Part shown: positions 19,762 through 28,103 of the stretch, piece by piece
Layout: each line of letters opens with the position of its first letter
Position numbering within the stretch: position 1 is the first letter of the stretch
Origin: Akkermansiaceae bacterium
Lineage (GTDB): Bacteria > Verrucomicrobiota > Verrucomicrobiia > Verrucomicrobiales > Akkermansiaceae
Length of the DNA stretch: 40,602 nt
Direction of reading: 5' to 3'
Assembly: GCA_021733795.1 (NCBI GenBank)
Contig: JAIPKB010000023.1
Location: forward strand, 1-40,602
Notes under the pieces: generated by a model
The model's database searches: none
What the model saw: the letters and a program-made list of their open reading frames with translations, nothing else
Told to the model about the DNA's origin: nothing
Position numbers and translations under genes: made by a program

Positions 19762-20523
19762 TTATGGCTGCTGGCCCTCGGGAGCGCGTTCCATCCACGG
19801 AGGAAAATCCGTATACATCCGCACCGTAGGTTGTTTGAACTGGGAATCGACCAAGGTCATGACGATTTCGCGCCGCCGCGCGGTAGCCTTCCAACTGACC
19901 GACTGGCCTTTGACCCATTCACCCGTCGCACTTCGAAACTCAACCACAACGGGATACATGTTGTAATCATTGACCCGCTTCGAATGGGGAAATTGGGCGT
20001 ATTTTCCGGGCGGGATTTCGGGCGTGGTCGCTCCGGAAATGACGTATCGCACCGGCACCGGCGCCAAATTGATCGCGCGGATGACGCCCATGCCGAAGGT
20101 GCCGGTGTCGTCATCAAAGCTCCGCACCTGGTAGACCGGGTTGCCTTCGCCCTTTTCGCCCGGCAGGAAGAGAAACAGTTGCCGGTCGGACTTGCCGATG
20201 GGAGCTTTGCCGACCAGCTCCAGCATGGGTTTCCCATCCGGACCGGTCTTCTCGATGTAAAAGGAGGCCTCGTTGGACTTGAAAACACCCTGCACCACCG
20301 GCGAGATATCCGTGTAGAGCGGAATCTCCGTGCCCTTCCCGCCATCCGCGTTGGGCATGACGACCTTTTCGATGCCGCCGATTTGCTCAAGGCACAAGGT
20401 ACGGAACGCGATTTTGCGTTCCTCTCCGGCGCGCGAAAGAGACGCTAACGAGAAAATGACTGAGACAACCAAGAGGACGTCTTTCACAGAGTGTCGGTTT
20501 GGGAATGAGTGCAACGATTTCAT
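19762..20523 (-). CDS. Secreted protein of unknown function, translationally coupled to the vccA-like gene
   Basis: This 253-residue protein has an N-terminal hydrophobic stretch (DVLLVVSVIFSLASLSRAG) that reads as a signal peptide, so it is probably periplasmic or exported. The mature part is predicted mostly beta (FGMGVIRAINLAPVPVRYVI, then a second half ending DFPPWMERAP). I do not recognise a named family. Its ATG at 20521-20523 overlaps the TGA of the vccA-like gene (20520-20522) as ATGA, a classic arrangement for translational coupling. That makes a role with the pseudopilin likely (inference). Its stop lies 116 bp before the giant fusion gene, if the GTG start at 19645 is correct. Confidence 0.8.
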   Translation of the reverse strand: MKSLHSFPNRHSVKDVLLVVSVIFSLASLSRAGEERKIAFRTLCLEQIGGIEKVVMPNADGGKGTEIPLYTDISPVVQGVFKSNEASFYIEKTGPDGKPMLELVGKAPIGKSDRQLFLFLPGEKGEGNPVYQVRSFDDDTGTFGMGVIRAINLAPVPVRYVISGATTPEIPPGKYAQFPHSKRVNDYNMYPVVVEFRSATGEWVKGQSVSWKATARRREIVMTLVDSQFKQPTVRMYTDFPPWMERAPEGQQP

Positions 20524-23500
20524 ATCTCCGAAGGAATGAGCCAGCGGAACGAGACGATCTCGAACCGGCGGCCAAAAAGTAGATTGGATGCCACCAGAGG
20601 TGCGGTATCCGCGGCTTCCGCAGGGTCGAGATAATCGGGAATCCGTTGGACGACGGCTTCGCAGTAGGCGCGTGCCGTGATCTTGCCAGTGGAGTCGCGG
20701 GCATCGCCATAGGCGCGGATGCGGAAGGTGTCAGACCGGACGGAGACGAACGAGCCGATGGCGGACAGCACGTCACCCTGCGTGACTTCACCGGGAGCGC
20801 CGGCACCGGTATTCCCAGTCACGGCCTCGCTGTTTTTCCAACCGTATCCGGCGACTTCAGCGAGCGCAATCGGGCGGGCATTGAACGCCATGTTCGCATT
20901 GACGTTGGACCGGTCCAAGGCGGCTTGGAGCGCGCCCGCGTTCGACAAGCCACCGGCGCTCCCAAGCCGTCGGTTTACGAACTCGGACATCGAGAGAAAC
21001 GGTCCGCGGGTTCTCACTTCAGCGACGATCTCTTCGGCGAGTTTTTTGATCTCATCCGGCGTGAGGCTCCGGTAGCCGTTCCAAAGTTTTTCCTTGGCGT
21101 CAAAGGTGCTGCTCGCGGCGGCGGGGCGGCGGACGCGCAGGAAGGGCACTCCGGTGGATTCTTCGCTTGCACCTGTGGCAAGCGGGATGTCGCTCTCTGA
21201 CAAGCCGGAGAGCACTGCAATCCACGCGGGCACCGACGTGCTGTTCACGTTGAAGCCGCCTTGCGTCATGATGTGCGCCGCGGATTTCCCGCCGCCGACA
21301 GTCAGGGCGTCGGCACTGGCAAGCGCCGCCGACTTGCCGGGTGGCTGGTAGGCGGTGTTGCGTTTGTTGGGAAGGCTCTTCGCGCCCGCGAAGAACTGTT
21401 CGGCCAGTGCCTTCTGCGTCATCGAGGAAGTACCCGCGTAAGCCGTGCCCTGAAGCGTGGACAAGGTGGAGAACCAATATGCGTCCCACAGCCGGTCGTT
21501 GGCCAGCCAAGAATGGTCGAGGACGGTTCTCGATGAATCCACTTTGAAGAACGCGGCGTTGGATGGAAGCGCCGGATGAGCGCGGGACTCACCGACCGTG
21601 TAGGTCACATAGGGCACGCTGCCGATGCTGCCGCCATTGGCGTGGCGGAGTTGGGCGATGGACTGAAGCGGTGCCATCGGAATTTCATAAATGGTGGCGG
21701 AGATTTCCCCGTTCAAGGAACCATTGCCGCCGAAAAGGAACCCCTGCTCGTTCTTGGGGCCGCCGGATTCGATGGCGGCACTGCCATTCTTCACCGGGAC
21801 AAAAGCGAACTCCAGGGGGTTGGTGCCTTGCGATGTCGAATTGACGAAATCACAGGTTGCCATCTGGAAGGCGGCTCCCGTGTCGGCCACCGGGCGACTC
21901 TTGGCGAATGATTCCACGGTGGTCTTCGCACCGACGCTGAAGATGGCGAACGGGCGGGCCTTGGCGTAGGCGCTGACCGGGGTGGTGTTCGTCTCAAGAA
22001 TACTCAGCGTACTGAGAGGCGCGGCTCCCCGGGCTGGAAACTGCGCGGGGAATGACCGCGGCTCTGGAAAGCGTGGCGAGGTGCCTTCTTCCATGATGGC
22101 TTTCAACTTCATCTCATTCGCATAGAAAAACTGGGTTTTCGCGACTTCGGCGCCGTTCAAGCGCACGGTGATGGCGAAAGTATTGTTGGCGTCTGCAGGG
22201 ATGAGAGGCCCATAACGGACTGCGATTTTGTCCGTTGGCAGCAGAAGCACAACGGGGTCGTCCCATCGCGCTTTATGCTCGGCTGAGCGAAGATGAGCAT
22301 ACGGGGTCGGGACCCACCAGTCGAGGTTGAAACCCACACCGTCATTGGGGCCGGTGATCAGGCCGGGAATCAACTTGGCAGCTTGCGTCAGGTTGCTAAA
22401 CCAATCGTGCATCCTGTTTTCTCCATTCAAGTCACGCTGAAAAGTCATGTCTTTCGGAAAGGGCGTTCCGAAGATTTTCGTTTCGCCCGGCTTCATCACC
22501 ACCTCCGTCGCACGGTCCAGACTGGTCGAGAGCGTCATGTTGAAGACTTTCTCCCTGCCTCGCTCCCAAATATACATTTCTTTGAAGGCGACGAGTCCCC
22601 TGGTTGGAGTGGGCTGGTCGTTGAGCACGACTTGGAACCCGATGGGAACGTTGGCAAACTCGACCTGGAGATTGGTGCAGCGGAGTGTCACGTTGTAGGG
22701 ATTGTGCAACGTGATGACTGGGAGATACATCAAGTTGAGTATGTGTAGGTATTTGCCCCCTCTATTGTCGACATAGTTATTCCGGGCCACCAAACTGAAC
22801 ACCATGTCCACCCGCGCCACCGTGGGCATCAGCACGGGCTTCTTTACCTTACTCATGTCCGGCTCGTAACGCTTCTTGTTCAAGGTGGCATCGTTGATTT
22901 CCTTCAAGTAGCCTGATGTGGTTGCGACGGGCAGGGCCGCCTTGAGTCCGTCCCTGGGATTGTCATTGGCGGTGGTGCGGCGATAGAGCCTTGCGTAATT
23001 CGCATAGAGTTCCCACTGGCTGTCTGAGGTGGCGTTTTGAAACGGGGTGGTTTTATCGGAATAAAGATAGCGCCCCGAGTATCCGGCAGGCAGGGTGGCC
23101 CCATAGTCCCCATCGAACAACACGCTCAGATCGGTCTTCAGGCCGCCGTTTGCCACATCCACCTGTAACGACGAGGAGTTGACGGTGAAGTCGTTGAAGA
23201 ATCGCTGCACGGCATTCTGCGGAGATGACTTGATTTGTGCCTGATTGAGGGTGACGAGTTTGGGCAGGGAATCCCGCAAACTGGTGGCCGGTTCGTCGAG
23301 AAACCCCATGCCATCCACCTTGATAAAGCGGTTGCGCGCCGAAGTGCCCGCTTGCGTGATCGAGTCACCCACGCCGGACGGTACATCCCACGGGAGGAAA
23401 TCGATGCGGCTCTTTACCCCCTCGTCAAGAACCGCCCAGGCAAAGGAACCGGAGTTGCCGGCAGTGGTCGCCGTGCCGCCCTTGATCCGAATCAGCGGCG

Positions 23501-23999
23501 CGGAAATTTCACGGTTTGTCAGATTGTCCCCCAGGCTGCCGGTGCTAACGAGAGGGGTGCTTCCAAGCGTGGAAGGAGCTGGGAGCATTTGTGGCTCCAA
23601 TGTTGCGGCTGGATTCGGATTTGAGATGAGATACCCGAGGAAGCCGCCGCCCTTTTTTGCATCGACATATTCCTGTTCTGAAACGCCGGATGGCCCGGGC
23701 TTCCAGGATTTCCACACCCCGGCCAAGCCCTCCGCATGAGTGGACTTCGCCAAATTCGCCGGGGCGGTCACACGACGATCCGGTCCTGCAGTCTTCTGCA
23801 ACTCCCCGAGTGCCACCATCATGGCTAGACGGGCGTTGGCACGGGCGACTGCCATCGCCTGACCTTGGCTTGAGGCGCGCAACGAGACGCCGGACAAAGT
23901 CAGCAAGCCCACCGCGAGGAGCGTCAATAAAATCATCAGCGAAAGCGTGATCACCAGGGCAAAACCTCTGGATCGGCGACAATGGAGTTGTGGCTTCAT
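20520..23999 (-). CDS. vccA: Verru_Chthon cassette protein A-like pseudopilin
   Basis: This is a 1159-residue protein. The frame is open to 24131, but the ATG at 23999 puts a prepilin-like leader at the true N-terminus: basic residues, then RGFALVITLSLMILLTLLAV, with a possible cleavage between Gly12 and Phe13. The hydrophobic helix is followed by ARANARLAMMVALGELQ, as in PilX-type minor pilins and in the Verru_Chthon cassette protein A family (TIGR02600), which is about this long. It lacks the usual Glu at position 5 of the mature pilin. The remainder is a very large periplasmic region, including ARVDMVFSLVARNNYVDNRG and LPVITLHNPYNVTLR. It probably belongs to a type II/IV-pilus-like assembly. 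The usual B, C and D cassette partners are absent within the window. It is coupled by an ATGA overlap to the 253-residue protein downstream. Confidence 0.75.
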   Translation of the reverse strand: MKPQLHCRRSRGFALVITLSLMILLTLLAVGLLTLSGVSLRASSQGQAMAVARANARLAMMVALGELQKTAGPDRRVTAPANLAKSTHAEGLAGVWKSWKPGPSGVSEQEYVDAKKGGGFLGYLISNPNPAATLEPQMLPAPSTLGSTPLVSTGSLGDNLTNREISAPLIRIKGGTATTAGNSGSFAWAVLDEGVKSRIDFLPWDVPSGVGDSITQAGTSARNRFIKVDGMGFLDEPATSLRDSLPKLVTLNQAQIKSSPQNAVQRFFNDFTVNSSSLQVDVANGGLKTDLSVLFDGDYGATLPAGYSGRYLYSDKTTPFQNATSDSQWELYANYARLYRRTTANDNPRDGLKAALPVATTSGYLKEINDATLNKKRYEPDMSKVKKPVLMPTVARVDMVFSLVARNNYVDNRGGKYLHILNLMYLPVITLHNPYNVTLRCTNLQVEFANVPIGFQVVLNDQPTPTRGLVAFKEMYIWERGREKVFNMTLSTSLDRATEVVMKPGETKIFGTPFPKDMTFQRDLNGENRMHDWFSNLTQAAKLIPGLITGPNDGVGFNLDWWVPTPYAHLRSAEHKARWDDPVVLLLPTDKIAVRYGPLIPADANNTFAITVRLNGAEVAKTQFFYANEMKLKAIMEEGTSPRFPEPRSFPAQFPARGAAPLSTLSILETNTTPVSAYAKARPFAIFSVGAKTTVESFAKSRPVADTGAAFQMATCDFVNSTSQGTNPLEFAFVPVKNGSAAIESGGPKNEQGFLFGGNGSLNGEISATIYEIPMAPLQSIAQLRHANGGSIGSVPYVTYTVGESRAHPALPSNAAFFKVDSSRTVLDHSWLANDRLWDAYWFSTLSTLQGTAYAGTSSMTQKALAEQFFAGAKSLPNKRNTAYQPPGKSAALASADALTVGGGKSAAHIMTQGGFNVNSTSVPAWIAVLSGLSESDIPLATGASEESTGVPFLRVRRPAAASSTFDAKEKLWNGYRSLTPDEIKKLAEEIVAEVRTRGPFLSMSEFVNRRLGSAGGLSNAGALQAALDRSNVNANMAFNARPIALAEVAGYGWKNSEAVTGNTGAGAPGEVTQGDVLSAIGSFVSVRSDTFRIRAYGDARDSTGKITARAYCEAVVQRIPDYLDPAEAADTAPLVASNLLFGRRFEIVSFRWLIPSEI

Positions 24000-24138
24000 G
24001 ATGGTGAGGTGGATGGAGTGGCGGTTTCCGGGGAATCCGGGAGGGTCGCAGTGGCGAGAGAAGAACGGGCGGAAGAGAGTTGCTTTTTGAAGCAGATAAT
24101 CGTCTGGAGTGGGTTGTGCTTTGTCAGTCAAGGGCTCA

Positions 24139-24172
24139 GCCCGCCCCAGTCCGGCGTTGGAATGGGGCGGGC
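24139..24172. other. Perfect 10-bp GC-rich inverted repeat upstream of the vccA-like gene
   Basis: The arms gcccgcccca (24139-24148) and tggggcgggc (24163-24172) are exact reverse complements with a 14-base loop. It lies in the 254-bp gap between the stop of the 1120-residue mosaic protein and the vccA-like start. No T-run follows on either strand, so a factor-independent terminator is not supported; a leader structure or REP-like element is possible. Confidence 0.5.
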
Positions 24173-24195
24173 CTTGGTGGTTGATCGTCTCTTTT

Positions 24196-24239
24196 AGACA
24201 GCTTGTCAGCCGTCTGGGTGCGGCGGGGCCGCCGCACCC
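24196..24239 (-). terminator. Two abutting hairpins just downstream of the 1120-residue mosaic gene
   Basis: The first hairpin downstream of the stop has a perfect 10-bp GC-rich stem (24216-24225 with 24230-24239, four-base loop). The second abuts it (24196-24203 with 24208-24215, 7 of 8 pairs). The pair begins 15 bp after the stop at 24254. This is the right place for transcription termination or mRNA 3'-end protection. On the minus strand it is followed by AAAAG rather than a U-tract, so it is not a canonical intrinsic terminator. Confidence 0.4.
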
Positions 24240-24253
24240 TTGGTTGACTCACA

Positions 24254-27200
24254 TTATGGTGCCGGTGTCACGAGCAGACGGACGAACTGTTTGCCCATGC
24301 CGGTCGGCAGGGTGTAGCTCAGACTGCCGCCAGAAGGCACGGGCTTCGGATCGACATTCGTCCAGGTGACGAGGTCGGGCGAGGTTTGGACCTCATAGGT
24401 GCCTTCGAAGTTCGGATCCATCGTCCAAGAGACCTTGTTGGTCGCGTCCAGGCCGGGCATGGGCGTGAACGAGGAACCCGTCTCGCCCATGAAGTATTCG
24501 ATGCCGTTTTCCACGCCGTCGTTGTCGTGGTCCTGCTCCGGGGTTTGGCCGGGAGCGTTGGCGGCGGCCCAACCGGTGTAGCCACCGCCAACAGCGGCCG
24601 TGGTGCCGAAATTGGGACCAACCATGACAGCCCATTCGTCTGTCGGCATCTCCCCGCCCGCGCCGCCGAAACGACCCGCGAGTTCGGCGATGCCATGGAT
24701 TCCCCAGCCGGTCAAATCATCCCCCTCCCGCATCCGGTCTCCACCACCGTAGTCGGCAGCGATGACGTATCCCGTGTTCGCCGTCAGGGTCACCGGGGTG
24801 ATGTTGTTGCCGCGGAAGTTTCCTTCCAAAGCGTCGGTGGTGAGGACAGTCGTCTGTGCCACCAGGGAGCCGTCGCTCTCGAGCCAGATGCTTACCCGAT
24901 GTGAGGCCAGCAGACCATCACCCACGGTTCCGGTTTCATCGTTGTTCGGGGCGTCATAGAACCCGAGCCAGTTCACGGCCAGGTCCGAGCCCAGCGTCTG
25001 GAAGCGGAAGCCGTCCGCCTCGCCCCCATATTCACTGAAGCCGGTGGTACCATCTCCGGTCAGAGCCATGGTGAAGGGGGGAAGCACCGTGACCGTCACG
25101 GTATAGACGTTGGTGGTGACCGGGTCGGTGGTATCGTCGGTGACGGTGTAGGTCACCGGGCCGGCACTGAAGTCAGGAGTGACGGGAGCGACACCGCTGA
25201 TTTGATCAGTGCACGTCCCGGAGAACAGCGTGAATTCAGGCGCGAGGGCGGCTAACAACTCTGGCGTCGCCCCGGAGGCATACGGCACGGTCCAGTCGAT
25301 GGTGGCCACGCCCTCAACGGGCAGGCCAATGACGGCACTGCTTCCGACGACGTTGGTCCCGAAACTCGTGATGGTCGCCGGCTGATGCGCGTTCCTGATC
25401 TGGAAACCGGTCGGGCCGAGGTGGTTGAAACCATCGCCATAGATCACGGCCGTGAAGGAAGCCCCCGTCACGCCCGGGTAGACGATGTAGTTGCCCGGGG
25501 TGCTGCCATCGACCATCTCGGTGAAGGTGCCGTCATAGGCTGCTCCCGCCTGGAGGGTGAACGCACGCGCGGCCGCACCATTGAACTCGATCTTTCCCGT
25601 GCGATTCCCATTCCAATAGCTGCTGCCGAAGTAGAAGATGACATCGTAAGTGGTGAAGGGAATACCAGTCATCGTCATATCGAACTTCATGTAATCTGGT
25701 TCACCGGCATCGCTGGTGCCGTGGGCAAGGGCAGCCATCAAGCTGTAGTTGCCATCTCCCAGGTTCGTGGTGCGTGGATACTCTGAGGTAGTCCCTCCAT
25801 TGCGGGCGTCAATTAGGGTGAATGTCGCAGAACTACCCTTGTTACTGGTCAATGGGACAACGTATGGACCCTCCACGCCAAATGGCACATAGTGGTTTTT
25901 CCAGCCGGGTGTCAACCAGTCGCCGAAACCGGCAGGAACACCCGGTTGGATTTGAGACAAGGGGTCGTTCTCATCAGCGTGGAAATTGACGCCGAAAGTA
26001 TCCGCCACATCGGCGACGGTCAGGGTGGCGGGTTCAAACGTCACGAAACTGTAGTTGTCCGATGCCAGGGTGCCCACGGCGCTGGTGATGGGGTAGTCTC
26101 CGAGGGGCGAAGCGAGGATCGCCGTGGTGGTCAGGTCCGGGGTGCCGGACACGTCTGACGTGCCGAGGTTCTCGCCATTCTTAAAGCCGGTAACCAAGTA
26201 GAGAAACTCCGGGTTGGGTGTGTTCGGGAGCCGGAGCATGTTCACCGCAGTCACGGTCAGTCCCGCCTTGTTGACCACTTGCGTGATCGAGGCGGCGGTG
26301 GTGCTCGGATCGTAGATCTGGTAGCCGCTGTATTCGGCGGTGATCTCATGGGGTCCCACAACCCCCAGCGTGCTGGTGGTTACGCTGGCCTCACCTGTGC
26401 CATTGACTGCCACCGGGGTGCCAAGAGGATTACCATTGAGTAAGAACTGAACCGTGCCGCCCGTGGGTGTCGGAGTGACTGTGGCCGTGAAGGTCACATC
26501 ATCCCCGTAGGTCGAGGGACTGACTGAGGAGGCGACCGTGGTCGTGGTTGCAGTGGCCGGGGCCACCAAGAAGGTGTGGGTCGCGGAGATGGCGGTGACC
26601 AGCGGATCCGCACTGTCGGTGACCGTGGACTGGATCTCGTAGCTTCCATCACTCAATGCGCCGAGGTCCAGCGTATAGGGCGGGGTCGTCAAATCGCCAC
26701 CCGCTTGGGCAAAGGTGCCTCCCGGCAGGCTGCGGGTGAAGAATTTGACGGTATAGGGTGCGGTGCCCGAGACCACAGAGGCGGTGGCGGAAACGGACGT
26801 GCCCGAGACAAAACCGTCATTGTTGGCCGGGCTGTTCAGCCTCACGGTCAGGCCGGTCGGATAGGTCGTGGTCAGGCCATACTTCGCTGTCAGATACCCG
26901 CCGACCGCGTCGAGTTCGCTCGAGTCCAGGATCCGGCCGTAGATCAAGACTTCCGAGATTTCGCAATCGGAAAACTCATTGTATTGGCCGCCGCCGCCCA
27001 GAGCAATGCCGTTGGGACCCTGCGTGCCTCCCTGATTGGAAGCGATCTGGATTCCTTCCGCCCAGACCGTGGAGTCTTGGCCACCGCCACCGATCGTAGT
27101 CGCATACAGGTGCGGGTCGGTGTCCGAGCCTCCATTGCCACCCAAAATCACATCACCTTCGTAAAAGGCGGAACCCCTGCTGCCGCCCCAGTATCCCAGC

Positions 27201-27616
27201 AGCCAGTTGTTGTTTCGGGCAGCGAGCACCCGCGCGTTTGCGCCACCCGTTTGGCGTGATACATAGAAGATGGTGACGGGCGCCGGGTAATTCACACTGT
27301 TGCCCAACGCGTCTCCATTGTCAAAATGCACGGTCGGGAGACCGCCGATTCCGGCAGCCTTGTAGTAGGGTATGCCGTTGATTGTGGTGACATCGCCGCC
27401 CACCCCCCCGGACATGTCGGTCCAAGTGGGAACCGGATCGTTGTCGCTCAAGCCCGTGAACTGCGACGCGTCCAAATGCAGCTTCAGGTCAGTGGTGACG
27501 GGTGGTGCGGCGCTGGCGGGTGAGGCCCCGAAGTACATCGCCGCACCCATCGCAGAAGCGAGGGCGAGGTGCTTGAGGGTGTTTCTGATCGGATGATCTG
27601 GATCTGGTGTTTTCAT
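24254..27616 (-). CDS. Large secreted mosaic protein (LamG-like, Ig-like, MBG, unnamed GFNH module, Ca-loop C-terminus)
   Basis: A 1120-residue exported protein with signal peptide 1-36 (PDHPIRNTLK, then a cut near SASA|APP). Order of parts: LamG-like domain about 37-245 (KLHLDASQFTGL...SEVLIYGRILDSSEL); Ig-like domain 250-345; Ig-like repeat 350-435 (STYGDDVTFTATVTPTPTGG); MBG-like domain 440-525; an unnamed module 538-741 ending GFNHLGPTGFQI and shared with the giant fusion; Ig-like segment about 750-850; a DUF4082-like beta domain about 855-1000 (FRFQTLGSDLAVNWLGFYD); calcium-loop segment DHDNDGVENGIEYF; then the C-terminal TYEVQTSPDLVTWTN module ending VTPAP. No catalytic motif is seen. 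A surface or extracellular binding role is inference. The first 525 residues are closely related to the protein at 28269-31409. Confidence 0.8.
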   Translation of the reverse strand: MKTPDPDHPIRNTLKHLALASAMGAAMYFGASPASAAPPVTTDLKLHLDASQFTGLSDNDPVPTWTDMSGGVGGDVTTINGIPYYKAAGIGGLPTVHFDNGDALGNSVNYPAPVTIFYVSRQTGGANARVLAARNNNWLLGYWGGSRGSAFYEGDVILGGNGGSDTDPHLYATTIGGGGQDSTVWAEGIQIASNQGGTQGPNGIALGGGGQYNEFSDCEISEVLIYGRILDSSELDAVGGYLTAKYGLTTTYPTGLTVRLNSPANNDGFVSGTSVSATASVVSGTAPYTVKFFTRSLPGGTFAQAGGDLTTPPYTLDLGALSDGSYEIQSTVTDSADPLVTAISATHTFLVAPATATTTTVASSVSPSTYGDDVTFTATVTPTPTGGTVQFLLNGNPLGTPVAVNGTGEASVTTSTLGVVGPHEITAEYSGYQIYDPSTTAASITQVVNKAGLTVTAVNMLRLPNTPNPEFLYLVTGFKNGENLGTSDVSGTPDLTTTAILASPLGDYPITSAVGTLASDNYSFVTFEPATLTVADVADTFGVNFHADENDPLSQIQPGVPAGFGDWLTPGWKNHYVPFGVEGPYVVPLTSNKGSSATFTLIDARNGGTTSEYPRTTNLGDGNYSLMAALAHGTSDAGEPDYMKFDMTMTGIPFTTYDVIFYFGSSYWNGNRTGKIEFNGAAARAFTLQAGAAYDGTFTEMVDGSTPGNYIVYPGVTGASFTAVIYGDGFNHLGPTGFQIRNAHQPATITSFGTNVVGSSAVIGLPVEGVATIDWTVPYASGATPELLAALAPEFTLFSGTCTDQISGVAPVTPDFSAGPVTYTVTDDTTDPVTTNVYTVTVTVLPPFTMALTGDGTTGFSEYGGEADGFRFQTLGSDLAVNWLGFYDAPNNDETGTVGDGLLASHRVSIWLESDGSLVAQTTVLTTDALEGNFRGNNITPVTLTANTGYVIAADYGGGDRMREGDDLTGWGIHGIAELAGRFGGAGGEMPTDEWAVMVGPNFGTTAAVGGGYTGWAAANAPGQTPEQDHDNDGVENGIEYFMGETGSSFTPMPGLDATNKVSWTMDPNFEGTYEVQTSPDLVTWTNVDPKPVPSGGSLSYTLPTGMGKQFVRLLVTPAP
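26698..26758. repeat. 61-bp block identical to 30515-30575 within paralogous mosaic genes
   Basis: This segment is identical base for base to 30515-30575. Both encode the Ig-like stretch FFTRSLPGGTFAQAG of the two neighbouring mosaic proteins. Flanking sequence differs by scattered substitutions, so the block marks recent duplication or gene conversion between the two genes. Confidence 0.85.
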
Positions 27617-27737
27617 TGTGTTTTTGTTTAATTTGGGTTCATTTTGATGGTTTGTGGCTTGGGACGTTTGAGGTCAGGAGATGCGGGTAGATTGCTGTAT
27701 TTGTGTGGGTTTGAGCTGAATGGAAGCGACGAGATTG

Positions 27738-27758
27738 CGCCCGGCACCGTGCCTGGCG
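27738..27758. promoter_or_regulatory. Conserved 21-bp palindrome, candidate operator (copy A)
   Basis: A 10-bp arm, one central base and a 10-bp arm match at 9 of 10 pairs (cgcccggcac, c, gtgcctggcg). Its centre (27748) is 132 bases from the ATG at 27616, exactly the distance seen in copy B. The same palindrome occurs in copy C. A dimeric repressor or activator site is possible; no binding protein is known. Confidence 0.4.
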
Positions 27759-27940
27759 TGCTCGACAAGGGTAACATTAGCCCGGAAGTCGCGGAACGGA
27801 CAGAGAAATGTTTTTGGGAACTTGTTCTAAAAGAGGATAAGTGAGGAAATGCCCGCGATTCCAAGCCAAATCCTGCCTGAAGCAGACGCCGTCCACCTGC
27901 GCGAGGGCATCCGGCAGGGACGCTGGAGTGGGCCCTTTCC

Positions 27941-27965
27941 GGGTCGGGGGTCGGGGGTCGGGGGG
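27941..27965 (+). other. Potential G-quadruplex (copy A)
   Basis: The plus strand has four runs of 3, 5, 5 and 6 guanines separated by the dinucleotide tc, meeting the usual G3+ N1-7 pattern. The plus strand is the template for the downstream gene. The tract is also a 7-bp tandem repeat (unit ggtcggg). Confidence 0.55.
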
Positions 27966-27970
27966 AGAAA

Positions 27971-28026
27971 AGCGGAAAGCGGAAAGCGGAAATTTGAAAT
28001 TTGAAATTTGAAAGTTGAAAGTTGAG
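27971..28026. repeat. Degenerate heptad tandem repeat, eight 7-bp units
   Basis: Eight consecutive 7-bp units can be read: agcggaa three times, atttgaa three times, then agttgaa and agttgag. All fit A-(g/t)-(c/t)-(g/t)-G-A-(a/g). Three related heptads lie at the same place in copy C (36915-36935), and a decayed set in copy B (about 31770-31790). Confidence 0.8.
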
Positions 28027-28084
28027 AATGGCGGGCGGCGGATTTGGAGGCCAAGGGCCTCCTTCATACCAGTCCAGTAAGACT

Positions 28085-28099
28085 AAGGGCGTGTCCCTT
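28085..28099. other. Short hairpin at the edge of repeat copy A
   Basis: The arms aaggg and ccctt flank a 5-base loop. It lies between the end of repeat copy A and the plus-strand gene remnant and may mark a rearrangement boundary. It is too short to call an insertion-sequence end. Confidence 0.3.
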
Positions 28100-28103
28100 T
28101 GTA

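Larger units (their letters stand above)
27646..28071. repeat. Upstream repeat copy A (non-coding leader of the 1120-residue mosaic gene)
   Basis: This roughly 430-bp stretch aligns with 31439-31836 (copy B) and, less completely, with 36716-36987 (copy C). Each copy lies directly upstream of a large secreted-protein gene. Shared parts, moving away from the gene, are: a palindrome (27738-27758); a nearly invariant 20-bp block (27823-27842); a 120-bp block almost identical to copy B (27843-27964); a G-rich tract; heptad repeats; and an inverted repeat (28046-28062). Weak reading frames cross it on both strands. Hand-counted A/B differences in the plus-strand frame fall evenly over codon positions (8/6/7), which argues against translation. 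The copy fills most of the gap 27617-28103, in which I see no gene. Confidence 0.8.

Noticed and set aside
19646..19918. 91-residue N-terminal extension of the giant fusion protein
   Set aside because: It overlaps the 253-residue gene, has no domain, and would put the signal peptide inside the protein. The GTG at 19645 is preferred.
27644..27844. Plus-strand frame through the upstream repeat, ending in a conserved LKEDK
   Set aside because: A similar reading exists in all three copies. Hand-counted differences fall 8/6/7 (A against B) and 4/5/5 (A against C) over codon positions 1, 2 and 3, so there is no sign of selection on the protein. An old decayed gene end cannot be excluded.
27971..28026. 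CRISPR array
   Set aside because: The repeat unit is 7 bp with no spacers, and no cas genes are present.
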